From: Tetragonia tetragonoides
Lineage: Eukaryota; Streptophyta; Magnoliopsida; Caryophyllales; Aizoaceae
Assembly (NCBI GenBank): GCA_038025085.1
Contig: CM076153.1
Span: 18,017,001-18,081,000, forward strand
DNA: 64,000 nt
Direction: 5' to 3'
Shown: positions 11,843 through 22,130 of the stretch, piece after piece
Numbering within the stretch: position 1 is the first letter of the stretch
Layout of the letters: each line of letters opens with the position of its first letter
Notes under the pieces: model-generated
The model's database searches: none
What the model was told of the DNA's origin: nothing
Seen by the model: only the letters and a program-made list of their open reading frames with translations
Program-made: the position numbers and the translations under genes

Positions 11843-12913
11843 TCAATGGCATTCCCCGTAGTAACAGAGACAAGCCTTTTCACCTTTGTACCATTTGCAT
11901 TCACCGTAGTGAGCTCCCCAAGTGTTCTTACACTTGTAGTTGCAACGATCGAAACACCCACCTTTGTACACCCATCCACATTTCTGTGCTTCAGCCACTT
12001 GGATTTCTAAAAAGAAAAGAGAATATTAATTAGTTAATACGTGTCTTAATAAGAGTAGTTGAGGCTAGGGTCCAACTAAGTTGAGTTGAGGCCGAGCCAG
12101 GCCAGCTTGAAACTCTGCTCGGTTTGGCTAAGCTCGGGCTCGACTCGGTTTGGTTCTACTCGAATTCAAATTTATTATTATAAACCTTTTAAAAAACAAA
12201 TTAATTGAAATCATTATTTGCAATGGGATTCGACTACATGTGATCATTTGCACCTTAATATAAATATACAAAATTCCTAAAATAAAAATGAATTTTATTT
12301 CGTAAATATTTAATTGTCTTAGTTTTTTTGGTTTAACCACATATTCACCTAAGTCTTTTGGTCCCAAATTAATCATGTGCGCACTGGGTCGGCCCACGAA
12401 AGGGTAAAATGCTCCCACTAAATAGTTTTTCCATTTACAAGATTCGAACCCTCGACCTTGCTTAAGGGACGAGAGTGTCGAACCACTCACACTAACCACT
12501 TATTAATTATCTTATTTAATAAAGAGAAAAATAATCAAGTCAACTGCGCCGACTGAGCCGAGCCATGCATATATAGTAGGTTCGTGCTAAACTCGGAAAG
12601 TATTTGAGCTGACTCGAGCTCAGCTCGAACTTGGTTCTTGGTTGGACGAGTTTTGATAAAGTCGGTTCGACTCAGTTACACCCCTAGTTAAAACCAATTA
12701 TTGTAATCAATTATAAGGGTTCTATGTAGATCGTCGCTAACATTTTAGTGTTGCTATATATTTTGTCTAAGTACTCCTTGTAACTTAATAAGCACCATGT
12801 TGGTAACATAAATAATAGCAAGGAATGGATAAAAAGTACTCACCGTTGCTAGCAACAAGGAAGAAGATGAGAGAGATAGCGAGTAAGCCAACAAAGCAAC
12901 CAGACTTGGCCAT
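11843..12913 (-). CDS. Defensin-like secreted cysteine-rich peptide, copy B
   Basis: Two exons on the minus strand: 12844-12913 (ATG 12911-12913) and 11843-12006 (TGA 11843-11845), joined across an 837-bp intron with GTGAGT donor and AG acceptor, phase 1. The precursor is 77 residues: a signal peptide beginning MAKSGCFVGLL, probable cleavage after AEA at residue 30, then a cationic mature peptide of about 47 residues. Cysteines fall as C-x7-C-x3-C-x3-C-x10-C-x8-C-x-C-x4-C. The C-x3-C, G-x-C and C-x-C elements fit the cysteine-stabilised alpha-beta fold of plant defensins, which act outside the cell as antimicrobials or signals. The first loops are shorter than in classic defensins (x10, x5), so the exact subfamily is unknown. 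It has ten aromatic residues and a net charge near +4. Identical to copy D. Confidence 0.88.
12068..12688. mobile_element. hAT-like MITE in copy B intron (with nested SINE)
   Basis: The right end, read on the minus strand, is CTAGGGGTGTAACTGAGTCG; the left end is a decayed form of the same. The interior is rich in CTCGAC/GAGCTCG motifs forming imperfect inverted repeats. In copy C the element (19848-20252) is flanked by direct GTTGAGGC repeats, consistent with an 8-bp hAT duplication. A SINE at 12322-12502 is inserted inside it here and in copy D. Confidence 0.65.
12322..12502 (-). mobile_element. tRNA-derived SINE, copy B intron
   Basis: 181 bp on the minus strand. The 5' head is tRNA-like, with an A-box-like TGGTTAGTGTGAGTGG and a perfect B-box-type GGTTCGAATC; the tail is A-rich. 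It is flanked by a 12-bp duplication TTAATTGTCTTA / TTAATTATCTTA (12310-12321 and 12503-12514, one mismatch). Copies C, E and F, which lack the insertion, give the empty site. Confidence 0.82.
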
Positions 12914-12995
12914 TTTCTTCCTTTCTTAATAGATTGTATATATTGAGTTAGTTTGTGAGTTGTGAGTTGTGAGTTTTTGGGTGCAAAGAGCGTAG

Positions 12996-13003
12996 TATTT
13001 ATA
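12996..13003 (-). promoter_or_regulatory. TATA box of defensin-like copy B
   Basis: TATAAATA on the minus strand, 83-90 bp upstream of the copy B ATG. The intervening leader has fewer GAGTTGT repeats than copies A, C and F. Confidence 0.7.
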
Positions 13004-13226
13004 GACTAATTTAATTATTTTTTGCATAGTTGCATGGTAAATTGGTAATACATTCATTTAACAACGAAATGTCAATTATACGTACGTAGTAGTGTGAACA
13101 AAAGAATTTGTCAATTAATTGTACGTACGTAGAAATTTTAACAGCAAACGATTACTTAAGTCTGTGACTTGTTCTACCCAGTCGGCACCTGCTCCCAAGC
13201 TGGCAAATGGGAATAAATAAAAACCA

Positions 13227-13369
13227 AATTGGTTGAATTTAATCAATTCATGAGTGATGAGTCGAGTTTGATTCTTAAGAATGGAAAAATTACTTGTTTG
13301 AAAGCATTTTATCCTTTTGTGAATCGACCCGGTGCCAATAAGATGAACCCGTCGTCCGTACCAAAAAAT
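13227..13369 (+). mobile_element. Old degenerate SINE (type 2 half-unit)
   Basis: Counterpart of 867-1030. The segment with AAGCATTTTATCCTTTTGTG and ATCGACCCGGTGCC aligns with the body of the younger SINE at 12322-12502, on the opposite strand. It lies just upstream of the (TA)n tract. Confidence 0.55.
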
Positions 13370-13373
13370 ATGT

Positions 13374-13376
<3 letters not shown>

Positions 13377-13407
<31 letters not shown>
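13377..13407. repeat. (TA)n microsatellite, unit 1
   Basis: An uninterrupted 31-bp AT/TA run. The equivalent tract in unit 2 (33790-33846) is 57 bp, which accounts for the 26-bp shift in offset between the units. Confidence 0.95.
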
Positions 13408-13410
<3 letters not shown>

Positions 13411-14744
13411 GTGGAATAAATAAGAGAGAATGAATACACGAGCGTATTTGACATATTTTTTAGCTGCCAATTTTGAAATTTAAGTGAACAGTTATGATGG
13501 AAAAAAATTTAGCTCAATTTTTTTTATTCTATAAGGTAATAATAAACTTACTGGGTTGTTGTTGTTATTGTTGTTGTAAGGTAATAATAAATTTTCAAAA
13601 CTAAAACTTACATCTCACAAGTACCCCATACGAACCTTTTAGAAGATATGAGGTGATAATATCGAATTAGGTTATTTGGCAATTATAAGTTGATTTCTAT
13701 AAGAAAGAGTGAAAAGAGTAATATTACTTCAGCGGCCCCAGAATAATAAAAATCAAATCCATTTTTATTAAAACACCATAGTAATAAACTTAGTTTTTTT
13801 ATAAGGGGGACACCATAATGATAAACTAATAGTCCATATCTTTCATTATTAGTTATGCAATTAGAAATTTGATTGGAATAAACATTAATCATAATATATT
13901 TGTTTACTATTTTGAGAAAGTGATTATATTTACAAGACATTTCTTCCAAAACAATGGATCTTATATGAGGTCATCTCTATAGCCAAGTTTGGTATAGATA
14001 TGTTTGAGAAATTATTGTTTAGCCCTGGACTATTGCATCATCTCTCACAAAATAAGAGACTATCAATTTAAATTTAAAGTGAGCTCCATTTATTTTGTGA
14101 GAGGAGAGAGTAATGCTCTTGAACTATGCAATAATCTCTCCAATTTATGGCCGCCTCATATAAGAATATGTCGTAAATAACAACGACATTAAGAGTGGGC
14201 GGATGATTTTAGGACAGAAAGAGTAATTAACTAATTATGACCATAATTGAGAAATGAATGAGGTACATGCCGTATTGCCGTACATCTTGCAAATTACGAG
14301 GTTATAACATGGAAAAGATTAAGGAAACATATAAGGCGGAAGCATATGGGTCATACAGACATACAGTCATGTAATTTGTCTAATGTGCCTCTTCTGGATG
14401 TCATGAAGAGGTAATTTAGAATTTATGTATATGCTACTTGACAAATTTGAGTCTATTAATGTTTATCTAGACTTGTTCTTACCGTAAAGAAAGTGTTAAA
14501 TTGTTGTGCCTCTTGGACATGAGCTAATACAAATAAGGGTTGAATTGTTCCACCATATTGTTCAACCATGTTAATTTATCAGAACATCTCATGCATGGAA
14601 ATAATCTAATTCTTAAACACGTATTATGCCATGTTTGACATAGTTAATTGTTTTAGTAGTTGAAAAGTTGGAAGAGGGTAAAATCAATTAAAAGTTGCTA
14701 TAAATTCGGTGACAAACTAGCAATTGTTTTCCTAATTATTGAAA
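13408..14744. other. Non-coding flank of the type 2 half-unit
   Basis: No gene. It aligns with the type 1 half-unit with many small differences. It includes a GTT/TTG-rich short repeat near 13553-13576 and one palindromic insertion (14009-14151). Confidence 0.5.
14009..14151. mobile_element. Palindromic MITE-like insertion
   Basis: About 140 bp absent from the type 1 half-unit. The halves are inverted repeats: TATTGCATCATCTCTCACAA on the left, and ATTGCATAGTTC then CTCTCACAAAATAA when the right half is read on the minus strand. No coding capacity; superfamily unknown. Confidence 0.55.
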
Positions 14745-14760
14745 CTGAAAGCTTGTTATT

Positions 14761-15352
14761 TTTTTTTTTTTTGAGAGGGGAATAGGAAATTTTCATTAAT
14801 AGAAAAACGATACGGCATCTACAATCAAAATAATCCTAGAATACACTAAATCAACAATCAATAACAACACAATTTTTGCTAACAAGACAATTGACCAGGA
14901 CACCTCGGTGCGACTCCCAACATGCATAGTAACCATGTGCTTCCTTTGATGTATCTTCATCTTTGACGGAAGTGGAGATTTTCACCGCGAGCAAAGCAAT
15001 CACTTGCCTACAAAACTCTGTTTGATACCATCGGTTGTATGTATTTCCGGTCCCCAAATTCATATTGAATCTATAAAATTGATATCGCACCATAGGCGAA
15101 AAGAGAATCCTACGAAGAGGAAGAAATGAAAATACCAATGAACTCCACAAAGGGAGAGAAATTTATTCCCCCTAAAGCGAAAAAGAGTAGAAATTATAGT
15201 CAAACTAGATGAAGAACATCAAATACAGGCCGGGAATGACCTAAATTGGTTCTCCCGGCCTGAAACTATAATGAAAGATGAGAAGAGGCAAAAGAGAAAA
15301 GTTAGGGTTTTGAGATGAGAGAAAAATGAGACACAACTTGTTTTTTAATTCT
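14761..15352 (-). mobile_element. Retroposon with 16-bp target duplication, unit 1
   Basis: 592 bp on the minus strand with a poly-A tail (the T run from 14761). It is flanked by a perfect 16-bp direct repeat CTGAAAGCTTGTTATT at 14745-14760 and 15353-15368. The empty site is seen in the type 1 half-unit near 3250. The 5' end looks like a plant mRNA leader (AAAACCCTAAC, TCTTTTGCC). A 99-codon frame (14851-15150) matches no family I know. The 3' tail resembles that of the element at 1062-1722. It is a LINE-mobilised retroposon or retrocopy. Confidence 0.82.
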
Positions 15353-15368
15353 CTGAAAGCTTGTTATT

Positions 15369-15974
15369 GGATTGCACCAAAAAAAAAAACAAGTTGTTAT
15401 TGAAGATGAAATACGAAATTATTTTGACAAACTAATTAATAATTGAGAGTTGAAAAATTAAACTAGTTTAAAATTGAAAATGTAATTATAATAAAAGTTG
15501 GTTAAAGTTTGCCAAAACATACACTAAAATTGCAAAATTAACTTGTTCACAATATCTACAGAGATATAGGCCAAATGATGAATTTTTTAACCTAGTGATC
15601 ATGATAACTCGTAATATTGAGTTCTCTGTATATTTAGGTCTTAATCCGATGTATGTTTATGAATTGTTGACTTTTACATTGTCATAGACTAAGGAAAAGT
15701 TAAATAGTATTAAGACAATAAATTTGTTTTTACTAATGAGTGGTGGTCTACTGTCACATATCTTTTAGTTTTGCATGAATAAGTCTCATTCTAGTTAGGA
15801 GTAATTTTTTTCTCTAAAGAAATACCTATATATATCTAACGAGCTAAATGGGTATCGAAACTGCTATGACCAATTCTCAATGTCAATTTATTTAGTTGGC
15901 CCCTACGCATCTTAATAGAAATATTGACATGCAAAATCTTTTGATGTTTTTATTTTACAGTTGGTCTTTTAAAA
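15369..15974. other. Non-coding sequence shared with the type 1 half-unit
   Basis: Aligns with 3270-3820 of the type 1 half-unit. Homology ends near 15940, close to the left end of the TIR element. No gene seen. Confidence 0.5.
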
Positions 15975-17924
15975 GGCCGCCCTATGGTATAGGGCGGGAT
16001 GCACCAAGGCACGCACAACGCTAGGCACGCGCAGATTGCGCTTTTTTTTTTTTCTTGTTTTGTTTTGTTTCCCGTTTATATATTGTTAGTGTCCTTAACT
16101 GATACAAAAGGTTACTTTGCCAAGTTGGTTGGGATAAATGTCGTGGGAGGCTCCACCCGAGTTCAACTCTGCGCTGGCACATCTTTATTTTTTCTTTTCT
16201 CCCCTTCTGGGTTACATGAGATTAGTTACTATTGTTTTGAAATTATTTTTATTTTCTTTATCTTTCTTTTCCATTTTCCCTAAAGTATATATTGTATTTT
16301 TATCAATTGACCAAGATTAACTAACACTGCTTTCTCCTTAAACTAACACTAAAGATTAATAATCTAATACTGGAGTTTTAAAAACTCAAATTGCCTAGCA
16401 ATAAACGAATAATGCTTTTTCAATGAACTAACACTAGAGATCGATAATCTGACATTAGAGATCAATAATCTGACACTTGAGTTTTATGGAGTCAAATTGC
16501 ATCTCAACAAATTATTAAATCATGACATAAATTAACTAACATTGTTTTTCTCATTGAACTAGGATTACGTATCAATAATTTGACATTGAAATTTTAAAAA
16601 GTCAAATTGCATCTCAACTAATTAAAACAAGCCTTAAATTAACAAATACAACTTTTCTCAATGACCAAACACTACAAAATCAATAATCTGACACTGGAAC
16701 TTTATGAACTCAAATAGTTCCCCATAAACTAACACATGCCTTAAATTAATTAACACTGGTTTTCAATAAACTAACACTAGAAATCAATAATCTGACGCTG
16801 AAGTTTTAGCACCAAAAAAAAATAAATAAATAAAGTCAAATTGCATCTCAACAACTTAAAACACGCCTTAAATTAACTAACACTTCTTAGCTAATGAACT
16901 AACACTATATATCAATAATCTGACATTGAAAATTTAAAAAGTCAAATTGCATCTCAACAAATGTAAACATGCCTTAAATTAACTAACACTATTTTCTCAA
17001 TGATCAAACACTACAAATCGATAATATGTCACTGGAGTTCTATAAAGTCAAGTTGCTTCTCAATAAACTAATTAACACATGCCTTCACTTAACTAACAAT
17101 GCTTTCTCAATAAACTAATACTAGAAACTAATAATCTGACACTGGAGTTTTATAAAGTCAAATTGCATCTCAACAAATTTAAACATGTCTCAAATTAATT
17201 AACACTGCTTTCTCAATGAACTAACACTACAGATCGATAATCCGACACTAGAGTTTTAAGAAGTCAAATTGCTTCTCAACAAACTAACACATGCATTTAC
17301 ACCTAAAAAAAAAACCTAACACATGCATTAAATATAATATGACAGTGGAGTTTTTATGACAGTGCTTTCACTGAAGCAATTATAAACTTATGCGAAAATA
17401 AATTCGGATGCACTTCTCATACCATTTGATGACAAAGAGAAGTTACTGTCAAACATCTTATGATACAAATGGACTCAAACAACCTCAAAAGACCATATAT
17501 CCTTGCACCAAACGACTAGCTTTTTTCTTTTTTAAATATTTTTTTATTTTACTTTCATTTGTTAACTCACAAATTTCATTGAGTTCACGAGTACATGACG
17601 AGATCGATGAGTCGATAGATGACAATGTTGACGACTTGACCAGCGAGATCGATGACGATGATTAGATCGATGGCGATGATGGAGCTGGTGGTAACACGAA
17701 GCACGATGACGATGACGATAACGATGGGGTTGATAGCGGTGTTGGCGGTGAATCGGTGATGGCAGTGATCGAATATAAAGAGGAGAAACAGAGTTAGGAG
17801 AAAGAGAGAGAGGATGACATGAGGTTGGTAGTGACTAATGAGTACGCGTGCTATTGCTGAAATATATTGGGCCCTATACAAGTGAAATGTGCGCGTGGCA
17901 CTCGCCCTATCCGAAAAGGCGGCC
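15975..17924. mobile_element. Non-autonomous TIR transposon packed with tandem repeats, unit 1
   Basis: 1950 bp. The left end GGCCGCCCTATGGTATAGGG is mirrored on the other strand at the right end, GGCCGCCTTTTCGGATAGGG. Flanks are TCTTTTAAAA (15965-15974) and TCTTTTAAGT (17925-17934), an 8-10 bp target duplication, which fits hAT or Mutator superfamilies. No transposase is visible. The interior holds a 107-bp tandem array (16305-17345) and a GATGAC-rich block (17600-17760). Confidence 0.75.
16305..17345. repeat. 107-bp tandem repeat array
   Basis: About nine degenerate copies of a unit whose core reads TTAACTAACACTGCTTTCTC, then ATCAATAATCTGACACTGG, AGTCAAATTGCATCTCAAC and a short spacer. Spacing between successive cores is roughly 93-128 bp. 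It lies inside the TIR element and encodes nothing. Confidence 0.85.
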
Positions 17925-18634
17925 TCTTTTAAGTTTTTGTGTTTATTTTATGGATGCGAAGAGAATCGGGAAAAGAGAATGATAGGCGGACAGGAAGGAA
18001 AAGTGTAATATGTGTAATATTTCAACCTATTTGTCATTTTCCCTTTCCCCCATTATCCCCAACTTTAGGCGGAGGGGTAATTAAGGGAAATTCCCCCCGG
18101 CCCCATTCACTTTATTTCCCTCTCATTTCCTTTCCCTTACTTTCTAACTACCAAATCTGTCCTAAATCTTAATTATCACTTGAGTTGATTATTTATGAGT
18201 TTGGGGTGTATATGGGTGAGGTCTAGAATGAAATTTTGTCATTATGATCGAAAATTTGTTTCCATTATGTATTTGACATACTAAACTGTACTGGTCTGGT
18301 TTGTCTGCGGGCTAACAAACTTTTTTTTTTTCTTTTAATAATCAAATTTCATATATTTTTGTTTGGGCTACAACAACATTTACACGTACAAAAATGCAAT
18401 TATGCATTTATTTTTATTATAAAGAATAAGCCTAGATTTTATTCATCCACTAAGAAGGAAAATGGTAAACAGGGTAAAAGCGCAAAGCATAAATACAAGT
18501 ATACAACCCTCACTCTTACAAAAGAGAGGTAGCTATCCAAGAGAACTAGTTGATCAATTGAAAAGTGAGCTGACCCTGATCATCACCAATACTTTTTCCA
18601 AACAATTGAACGCTAACTTCAAATTAAGTTGAGG
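17925..18634. other. Non-coding stretch between TIR element and CACTA element
   Basis: Contains a C/T-rich block (18040-18150) and AT-rich sequence. No gene or element ends are recognised. Confidence 0.45.
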
Positions 18635-19347
18635 CACTGCAAAAAAAACGAAAAACGGCTGAGGATTTTAGCTACGGATTTTTTTCGTAGCTAATTAGGT
18701 GTGGATTTTATAAATATGTAACTAATAGATACGGAAAAAATTTCGTGGCAAATTAGTTGCGGAATGGAAATTTATTTTTTGGAGCTAAATAGCTGCGGAA
18801 ATTTAATCATCCATAAATCAGATAACAAATAAATAATATAATAATTTTAAAAAAATTAGCTGCGAAATTAATTTCTGCAGCTAAAATAACATCGAAATCA
18901 ATTAATTCCGACGCAATTTTTACTTTTTAATCATGGGGTGTAATACAGGTTAGTATAATATATGTGCATTACATATTGAGAAGTTGTTTGGTACCTCGCT
19001 TGTAAAGAGGTGCCTCATGCACGAGTGCGACGTGGGTCCAATTCCTGCACCTCTAGCGTCTAATTCAACTTTTGTCTTTAATTTTTTTTTAAATCTCAGC
19101 GACGGAGTCAAATTTTCCCGTTGCTGATATCAGCTACGGAATCAGCTTTTCCTGTTGCTGGTATCATCGGCGGAAAGGTTTCCGCAACTATTTTTTCTCA
19201 GCGTCAAGAAAAATTGCGGGGAATTTATCCCTCCGCTCGCCCCGTTGTTGCAATTAATTAGCTACGGTTTTGAGTTGTTGGATCCAGTTAGAATCCGCAG
19301 CCGTTTTCTCTTCTTTTTTTTTTTTTTTTTTTTTTTCTTTTGTAGTG
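18635..19347. mobile_element. Non-autonomous CACTA (EnSpm) element, unit 1
   Basis: 713 bp. The left end is CACTGCAAAAAAAACG...CGGCTGAGG; the right end on the other strand is CACTACAAAAG...CGGCTGCGG. It is flanked by the 3-bp duplication AGG (18632-18634 and 19348-19350). Subterminal TAGCTACGG / AGCTGCGG motifs recur in both orientations, as is usual for CACTA transposase-binding regions. No transposase. A tRNA-like patch (TGGTACCTCGCTTG, GGGTCCAATTCCTGC) lies at about 18985-19052. Confidence 0.87.
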
Positions 19348-19421
19348 AGGAGATATAGCATAATTTATTTGAATAGGAACGAATGCAATAATAGTTTTCA
19401 TAGTAATGGTTCACATGCAGC

Positions 19422-19427
19422 TTTATT
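19422..19427 (-). terminator. Polyadenylation signal of defensin-like copy C
   Basis: AATAAA on the minus strand, about 205 bp beyond the copy C stop codon. The same hexamer sits at the same relative place in copies B, D, E and F. Confidence 0.6.
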
Positions 19428-19632
19428 TTCATTGACAATAATAATTAAACAAAAGTTATCATTACATGCTTACTTTTTAGTAGTAGTAAGCAGTAGCACA
19501 CACAAATTGGTACACACTGTATGTCTGTATAGGACAGAATTGAAATCACGATATTACACCATAGTAGCAATTAAAACTATATGCTGCATGCATGCGTGAT
19601 TGGGTTGTTTGCCATCGATCAACATGTATCTA

Positions 19633-20948
19633 TCAATGGCATTCCCCGTAGTAACAGAGACAAGCCTTTTCACCTTTGTACCATTTGCATTCACCGTAGT
19701 GAGCTCCCCAAGTGTTCTTACATTTGTAGTTGCAACGATCGAAACACCCACCCTTGGACACCCATCCACATTTCTGTGCTTCAGCCACTTGGATCTCTGA
19801 AAAAAGAGAATATTAATTAGTTAGTACGTGTCTTAAGAGTTGAGGCTAGGGGTGTAACTAAGCCGAGCTGAGTTCGAGCCAGGTCTGCTCCAAATTCGAC
19901 TTAGTTTGGCTTAACTCTGACTCGACTCGGTTTGATTCTACTCGGATTCAAACTCGTCATTATAAACCTTATAAAAAATTAATCAATTTAAAACATTTTT
20001 TATTACATTGTATTTGACTACAAGCGATCCTTTTGCACCTTATAAAAAAAACCTAAAATAAAAATGAATTTCCGTAAATATTTAATTGTGGGAAAAATCA
20101 AGTCGACTGAGTCGTTTGAGTAGAGCATGCGTGGTAGGCTCGGGCTCGACTCGGAAAGCATTTGCGCCGACTCTAACCTCGATTGGACGAGCTTTGACCG
20201 AGCCGAGCCCGAATATTCACCGAGTTGGCTCGACTCAGTTGTTTCGCCCTTAGCTAGTTGAGGCCACATCCAAGAACATCCACTATATACATTTTTATTT
20301 TTTGAAACAAAATACTCACTTTAATTTGAGTTTTTAGACGAACAAAAATGATATAAGTGTCCAACTTTGAACAATAATACAGGACAAAAAAATAATTTGA
20401 TTCATATTATTCGTTGTATTCAAATTAAATTAGATTATTGTCATAATATTTTTATTTTCAAATTGCTTGTTACTTATTCGCTCCGTTTTATTATATAAGT
20501 CGTTCTACAATTTTTTTTCCCCATAATATAAGTTATTTTAGAGTTTTAATAAAATATTTTTTATATTTTACATATTTTACCCATTTTACCCTTCTTTCAC
20601 ATTAATTTATTAATTGTTCACGCCTTCTTCATAAAATCTAAAGTCAAAGGGTATTCTAGTAAAATAAAACAATTTTTGTTAGAATTGAAACTCATTGAAT
20701 GACTTTCATAATTTTTGTACTGCAAAAACCTTAAACGCTCTAAATAATGGAACGGAGGGAGTATATTATACTCTGGGTATATATTTTGAAATGCTACGGA
20801 GTATCATTTAAGATCTATGTGTTTGCCTAATATGGTAATTTCGAAAATAGCAAGGAAGGGATTTAATTAAGTACTCACCGTTGCTAGCAACAAGGAAGAA
20901 TATGAGAGAGATAGCAAGTAAGCTAACAAAGCAAGCAGACTTAGCCAT
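19633..20948 (-). CDS. Defensin-like secreted cysteine-rich peptide, copy C
   Basis: Exons 20879-20948 (ATG 20946-20948) and 19633-19796 (TGA 19633-19635), intron about 1.08 kb, GTGAGT donor and CAG acceptor, phase 1. Same 77-residue precursor and eight-cysteine spacing as copy B, with signal start MAKSACFVSLL. It is the only copy with Ser instead of Tyr at residue 37 in the first loop (GWVSKGG), from a TAC-to-TCC change. The intron carries a hAT-like MITE (19848-20252) and a Stowaway-like MITE (20473-20761). It spans the unit 1/unit 2 boundary as drawn here, which shows that boundary is arbitrary. Fold assignment as for copy B; substrate or receptor unknown. Confidence 0.88.
19848..20252. 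mobile_element. hAT-like MITE in copy C intron
   Basis: About 405 bp. It starts TAGGGGTGTAACTAAGCC; the right end on the other strand is TAAGGGCGAAACAACTGAG. GTTGAGGC occurs directly outside the left end and 4 bp outside the right end, consistent with an 8-bp duplication. This copy lacks the SINE and is the empty-site reference for copies B and D. Confidence 0.65.
20473..20761. mobile_element. Stowaway-like MITE in copy C intron
   Basis: Same element as 51-339, with TA at each end and the CTCCCTCCGTTCC terminus on the minus strand at the right end. Confidence 0.72.
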
Positions 20949-21052
20949 TTTCTTCCTTTCTTAATTGATTGTATATATCGAGTTAGTTTGTCAGTTGTGA
21001 GTTGTGAGTTGTGATTGTGAGTTGTGAGTTGTAAGTTGTGGAAAGAGCGTAG

Positions 21053-21060
21053 TATTTATA
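21053..21060 (-). promoter_or_regulatory. TATA box of defensin-like copy C
   Basis: TATAAATA on the minus strand, about 105-112 bp upstream of the copy C ATG, separated from it by the GTTGTGA repeat tract. Confidence 0.7.
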
Positions 21061-21480
21061 GACTGATTTCTTGCATAGTTACATGGCAATACATTCATTT
21101 AACAAAGAAATTTCAATAATTGTACGTAGTAGTAGATGAACAGAAGAATCTGTCAATTAATTGTACGTACGTACGTACGTAGAAATTTAATTAACAGCAA
21201 ACGATTACTTAAGCCTGTGACTTGTTCTACCCAGTCGGCACCTGCTCCAAAGCAATTGGGAATAGATAAATACAAACCAAAGTGGTTGAATTTGATCAAT
21301 GTATGAGTTGGGTTTGATTGTTATGAATGGACAAACTGTTTGTTTTAGAGTATTTTATCCCGTTTATGGATTGACCCAATGCATGTGAACAAGATTAGTA
21401 CTTTTCTAAAGTACTCAAGATGAGCCTGTGGTCCATACCAAATAAATAATGTCACATACACTAGCGTATTTTTCTCTTAT

Positions 21481-22130
21481 TTTTTTTTTTTGAAGGAAAC
21501 AGAATTCATTCATTCATAAAAAATCATCCGGCATCTACAATTATGAATATCTCTAAACAAATATAGATCTAACATAACCAAGTATAAATTTAATATCACA
21601 AGATGAATATGACTCCCACTATCGCTGCTTGAAATCAATGTCTTCATCAGCTTCAGCGATAAGTGAATACCAATCTAAACATCACTGCTAAACATCGACG
21701 TCTTGATCAGCTTCTTCAATAATTGACAATGCCCTGATATAGTAAAAAATACGCTACACAGTAAACAGGAGGCCACCGCCGCCTTTTCCCTACGATCGCA
21801 GGTAAGCACGAAACATGTTGCAACTATTTGGAAGAATAAATCCCCTTGGCATATATAGTAGATTGAACTTGTCTTCGTGACTCATCAAACCGAACCCAAA
21901 AACACAAATTCTACAATCCTCCGACGAATGCGGAGAAACTCCACAATCTGTCATCCAAGGATCGAAGAGTTTATTACTAACCATAAAGAAAAATAAACTA
22001 AAAGCGCTAGCCCAAATCAAAAGTAAAGAAACAACAACGGAGGGGCTAACCATCGACAAATGTCGGTAATAGCCCTAAGATGAGTCAAAGAAAATAGAGG
22101 CTAGGAATCCTTGAGAGAGAACGACAATTT
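21481..22130 (-). mobile_element. Poly-A retroposon, unit 2 copy
   Basis: Equivalent of 1062-1722, carried along by the segmental duplication. The poly-T run at 21481-21491 marks the tail. Confidence 0.55.

Larger units (their letters stand above)
1..20422. repeat. Segmental tandem array, unit 1
   Basis: The sequence at position 1 recurs at 20423 and again at 42270, and blocks between them match almost base for base at a constant offset near 20410-20440. The small offset changes are explained by length changes in a (TA)n tract and poly-T runs. The unit start is arbitrary because the window edge cuts the array. Inside, 1-3820 (type 1) and 11620-15950 (type 2) are themselves diverged copies of one older segment. 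The unit holds defensin-like copies A (exon 1), B and C (exon 2), one RPA1-like pseudogene and one LINE ORF1-like remnant. Confidence 0.93.

Noticed and set aside
11819..12033. Plus-strand frames opposite the defensin exon 2 (also at 19581, 32219, 38034, 41428)
   Set aside because: Antisense shadows of the minus-strand exon, which has the cysteine pattern, splice sites and signal peptide.
12128..12499. 123-codon minus-strand open frame (and its copy at 32541-32912)
   Set aside because: It runs across the SINE and the MITE around it, and its sequence is just the translated tRNA-like head and flanks.
12425..12500. Possible tRNA gene
   Set aside because: The A and B boxes are the head of a SINE with its own target repeats; no full cloverleaf or acceptor pairing is evident.
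16305..17345. CRISPR-like regular repeats
   Set aside because: The repeats are long, degenerate and contiguous with no unique spacers, in a plant transposon.
17585..17881. Open frames on both strands over the GATGAC-rich block (also 39428-39724)
   Set aside because: Low-complexity sequence inside a TIR element produces open frames on both strands; no domain.
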